This document shows, in pieces, positions 61,849-64,000 of a stretch of DNA of 64,000 bases. The notes under the pieces were generated by a model that saw only the letters and a program-made list of their open reading frames with translations, ran no database searches and had not been told where the DNA came from. Location of the stretch: contig JAFAEX010000248.1 in the NCBI GenBank assembly GCA_023423795.1, forward strand, positions 60,450 to 124,449. The letters are read 5' to 3'. Each line of letters begins with the position of its first letter. Positions within the stretch are counted from its first letter, which is position 1. The position numbers were made by a program, and so were the translations under genes. Origin of the DNA: Chloroflexota bacterium (GTDB taxonomy: Bacteria > Chloroflexota > Chloroflexia > Thermomicrobiales > UBA6265).

Positions 61849-63849
61849 CTAGCGAACGTGCGCCGGATCACCATCCGCGCCGGTCCCGGCAGCCGCCGGG
61901 ACCGGATCATCAGCGCGGTCCTCGGAGTCCGGCCGGTCGCCGGCGGCGAACTGCTCGCGATAGAGCCGGGCATACAGCCCGCCCCGCGCCAGCAGGTCGG
62001 CGTGCCGACCGCGCTCGACGATGCGGCCGCGATCGACGACGAGGATGACGTCGGCGGCGAGGATGGTGCTGAGCCGGTGGGCGATGGCCAGCGTGGTCCG
62101 GTTGCGCATCAACGGTTCCAGCGCCGCCTGGATCAGCCGTTCGGAGCGCGTGTCGAGCGCGCTCGTGGCCTCGTCGAGGATGAGGATGCGCGGGTCCTTC
62201 AGGATCACGCGGGCAATGGCGATGCGCTGCTTTTCGCCGCCTGAGAGTTTGTAGCCCCGTTCGCCGACCACGGTGTCGTATCCCTCGGGCAACTCGGCGA
62301 TCCGGTCGTGGATGGCGGCCGCCCGGGCCGCCGTCTCGATCTGCTCCTGCGTCGCGCCGGGTTGGCCGTAGGCGATGTTCTCCCGGATCGTCGCGTGGAA
62401 CAGGTAAGTCTCCTGCGTGACCATGCCGATCACCGCGCCCAGGCTGGCCAGCGTCACGTCGCGCACGTCGCGGCCGTCGATCTCGACCGCGCCGGCGTCC
62501 ACGTCGTAGAGCCGCGCCGCTAGCAGCGCGATCGTCGTCTTCCCCGAACCGCTCGGCCCGACGAGCGCGGCGAGTTGCCCCGGTTCCACCCGGAAGTCGA
62601 TGTCCCGCAGCGCGAACGGGGCGGGAGCCGGCGTGGCCACGCCTTCCTCGGCGGCGGCCACGGCCGCGATGGCCGCTTCCGCCGCTTGGTCGCCGGGCGC
62701 GCCGAAGCGGCTGTCGTCGTAGACGAACGACACGTGGCGGTAGCGTAAGTCGCCGCGGACCGTGGCCGGGTCCAGGGTTTCCGCGCCGGGCCGGTCGGCG
62801 ATTTCGACCGGGAGGTCGAGGTACTCGAAGATACGGTCGAAGAGCGCGAACGCGCCCTGGATTTCGACCTGCACGTTGAGCAATTGGCCCAGCGGGAAGA
62901 AGAGGCGGCTTTGCAGCGTCGTGAACGCCACGATATCGCCGATGGAGAGCGCGTCGGAGCCGGCAATGATCTCGCGTCCGGCGTACCAGTAGACGACCGC
63001 CGGCGTGATCGAGAAGAACGTCGAGATGATCATGAAGAACCAGCGGCCGACCATCTGCTGCCGGATCTGGAGCGCGGTGAGCCGCGCGTTCTCGTCCCGG
63101 AACCGCTCGACCGCACGGTCCTGCCGCCCAAACGCCTTGGTGAGCAGGATGCCGCTGACCGACAGGGTCTCCTCGACCAGCGCCGTCAGGTCGGCGACGA
63201 CCTTCTGCGTGGACGTCGTCACCTCGCGGCGGACGTTGCCGACCTTGTAGGTGAGCACGAGGAACAGCGGCAGCAGCGCCAGCGAGATGAGCGCCAACTG
63301 CCACGAGATCAGCCACATCGCGACGATGGTCGAGATCGCCGTGGCGAGGTTGGAGACGATGCTGGTCGCGGTGTCCGTCACGACGTGCTGCACGCCGCCG
63401 ACGTCGCTGCTGAGGCGCGCCTGGATCTCGCCGGTGCGGGTCGAGGTGAAGAACCGCAGCGGCATCCGCTGGAGATGCACATAGAGCGCGTCGCGCAGGT
63501 CGCGCATGACGCTCTGGCCGATCTCCGTGTTGAGCCACGTCTGACCGACCCCAATCAATCCGGTCACGATGGGCAGCACGACCATCAGCGCGACGAACAG
63601 GTAGAGCTGCCCGAGGTCGCGGTTCGGGATCGCGTCGTCGATGATCAGCTTGAGCAGGATCGGGTTGGCGAGACCGATCACCGCCACCACGAGGATGGCG
63701 ATGATGGTGAGGAAGACGCGCCCGCGATAGGGCTTGAAGAACGCCGCGACGCGCAGCACCGTCCGGCGATCGACGCGCTCGTGCGCGCCCTCGGGCAGCG
63801 GCTGGCCGCCGCCCATCATCCCGCCGATCCGGCCGCCGCCACCGCGCAT
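61849..63849 (-). CDS. ABC exporter (fused membrane and ATPase, MsbA/LmrA-like half-transporter)
   Basis: A 666-residue half-transporter. Six membrane helices span about residues 40-330. The ATPase has Walker A GPSGSGKTT, Q-loop VTQETYLF, signature LSGGEKQRIAIARV, Walker B ILILDEATSALD and switch His AHRLS. An unusual Ala/Pro-rich insertion of about 35 residues (DQAAEAAIAAVAAAEEGV ... PAPAP) sits at the start of the ATPase domain, after FVYDDSRFGAP. The C-terminal tail is acidic and Ala-rich. It could export lipids or drugs. The last 150 bases of the window (63851-64000) show no further gene. Confidence 0.93.
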   Translation of the reverse strand: MRGGGGRIGGMMGGGQPLPEGAHERVDRRTVLRVAAFFKPYRGRVFLTIIAILVVAVIGLANPILLKLIIDDAIPNRDLGQLYLFVALMVVLPIVTGLIGVGQTWLNTEIGQSVMRDLRDALYVHLQRMPLRFFTSTRTGEIQARLSSDVGGVQHVVTDTATSIVSNLATAISTIVAMWLISWQLALISLALLPLFLVLTYKVGNVRREVTTSTQKVVADLTALVEETLSVSGILLTKAFGRQDRAVERFRDENARLTALQIRQQMVGRWFFMIISTFFSITPAVVYWYAGREIIAGSDALSIGDIVAFTTLQSRLFFPLGQLLNVQVEIQGAFALFDRIFEYLDLPVEIADRPGAETLDPATVRGDLRYRHVSFVYDDSRFGAPGDQAAEAAIAAVAAAEEGVATPAPAPFALRDIDFRVEPGQLAALVGPSGSGKTTIALLAARLYDVDAGAVEIDGRDVRDVTLASLGAVIGMVTQETYLFHATIRENIAYGQPGATQEQIETAARAAAIHDRIAELPEGYDTVVGERGYKLSGGEKQRIAIARVILKDPRILILDEATSALDTRSERLIQAALEPLMRNRTTLAIAHRLSTILAADVILVVDRGRIVERGRHADLLARGGLYARLYREQFAAGDRPDSEDRADDPVPAAAGTGADGDPAHVR

Positions 63850-64000
63850 CGCCCGCTCCCGCTCGCCCGTTCGCCCCCGGCCGCTTCCGCAACCGGTGAA
63901 TCCGGAATCGTCGTTTCGGCGTAGACACTGGCAAGCGGAGAGGAGCTCCCCATCCTCCTCCGCCCACCCCGTCCCCTGGGGCGCCGCGAGCGCCCCGAAC

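Overview
The window is very GC-rich bacterial chromosome with tightly packed genes. Exported proteins have Ala-rich leaders ending in AQDASPA or AQATPAA, some with twin arginines, and several flavin/F420-type luciferase-like enzymes occur. This style, together with BMP-type and sugar ABC importers and Cys-rich Tat-exported proteins, suggests a Thermomicrobia-like member of the Chloroflexota. That placement is inference; no 16S or marker tree was available.

Layout. 1-12.5 kb: end of an unknown gene, secA, an FMN reductase, an alkyltransferase-like protein, a minus-strand thiD-thiE-(ThiE-like/ThiS-like fusion) operon, a sarcosine/dimethylglycine dehydrogenase-like flavoprotein, tatA, a PMT-like membrane glycosyltransferase and a secreted Ca-binding protein. 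12.9-19 kb: a response regulator and a multi-PAS histidine kinase whose first PAS is broken by an in-frame UGA, a luciferase-like oxidoreductase, a creatininase-family hydrolase and a small HTH protein, then a repeat-rich spacer.

19.75-36.6 kb is the most interesting part: a single-direction, tightly coupled 15-gene locus behind a GntR regulator. It encodes close relatives of four enzymes of vitamin B6 catabolism (pyridoxamine-pyruvate aminotransferase, an SDR like pyridoxal 4-dehydrogenase, 4-pyridoxolactonase, and a 3-hydroxyacyl-CoA-dehydrogenase-like FHMPC dehydrogenase), plus a class II aldolase-fold protein of the type that decarboxylates the pyridine dicarboxylate intermediate. The classical flavin ring-opening monooxygenase is not there. 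Instead there are a three-subunit molybdenum hydroxylase, a NicX/M29-like metalloprotein, a luciferase-like flavoenzyme and a small cupin. A complete BMP/Nup-type ABC importer sits in the middle of the locus and is a candidate B6 transporter. An AKR15-like aldo/keto reductase follows at 37.9 kb. I read this as a variant B6-degradation pathway with a different ring-cleavage branch and a dedicated importer.

39.5-50 kb: a polyol/sugar locus with a GlpD/EryB-like FAD dehydrogenase, a zinc alcohol dehydrogenase, an FGGY kinase, a SorC regulator, a sugar ABC importer without its own ATPase, a Tat-exported binding protein and a GpsA paralogue. This resembles the erythritol (eryABD) gene set. 50-56 kb: a class III aminotransferase, two tandem Cys-rich exported proteins, a D-cysteine desulfhydrase-family enzyme and an MFS transporter. 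56-61.7 kb: a complete seven-gene mrp (mnh) Na+/H+ antiporter operon. 61.8-63.8 kb: an ABC exporter.

Spacers carry several repeat families: a 115-171 bp palindromic MITE-like element (3 copies), a REP-like imperfect palindrome (5 copies), a CCCCGGAGGGGTTTCGTTC-type module, and a 270 bp element bounded by inverted arrays of an 11-bp unit. One tRNA gene, tRNA-Leu(UAG), is present. No CRISPR array, rRNA or recognisable insertion sequence was seen.
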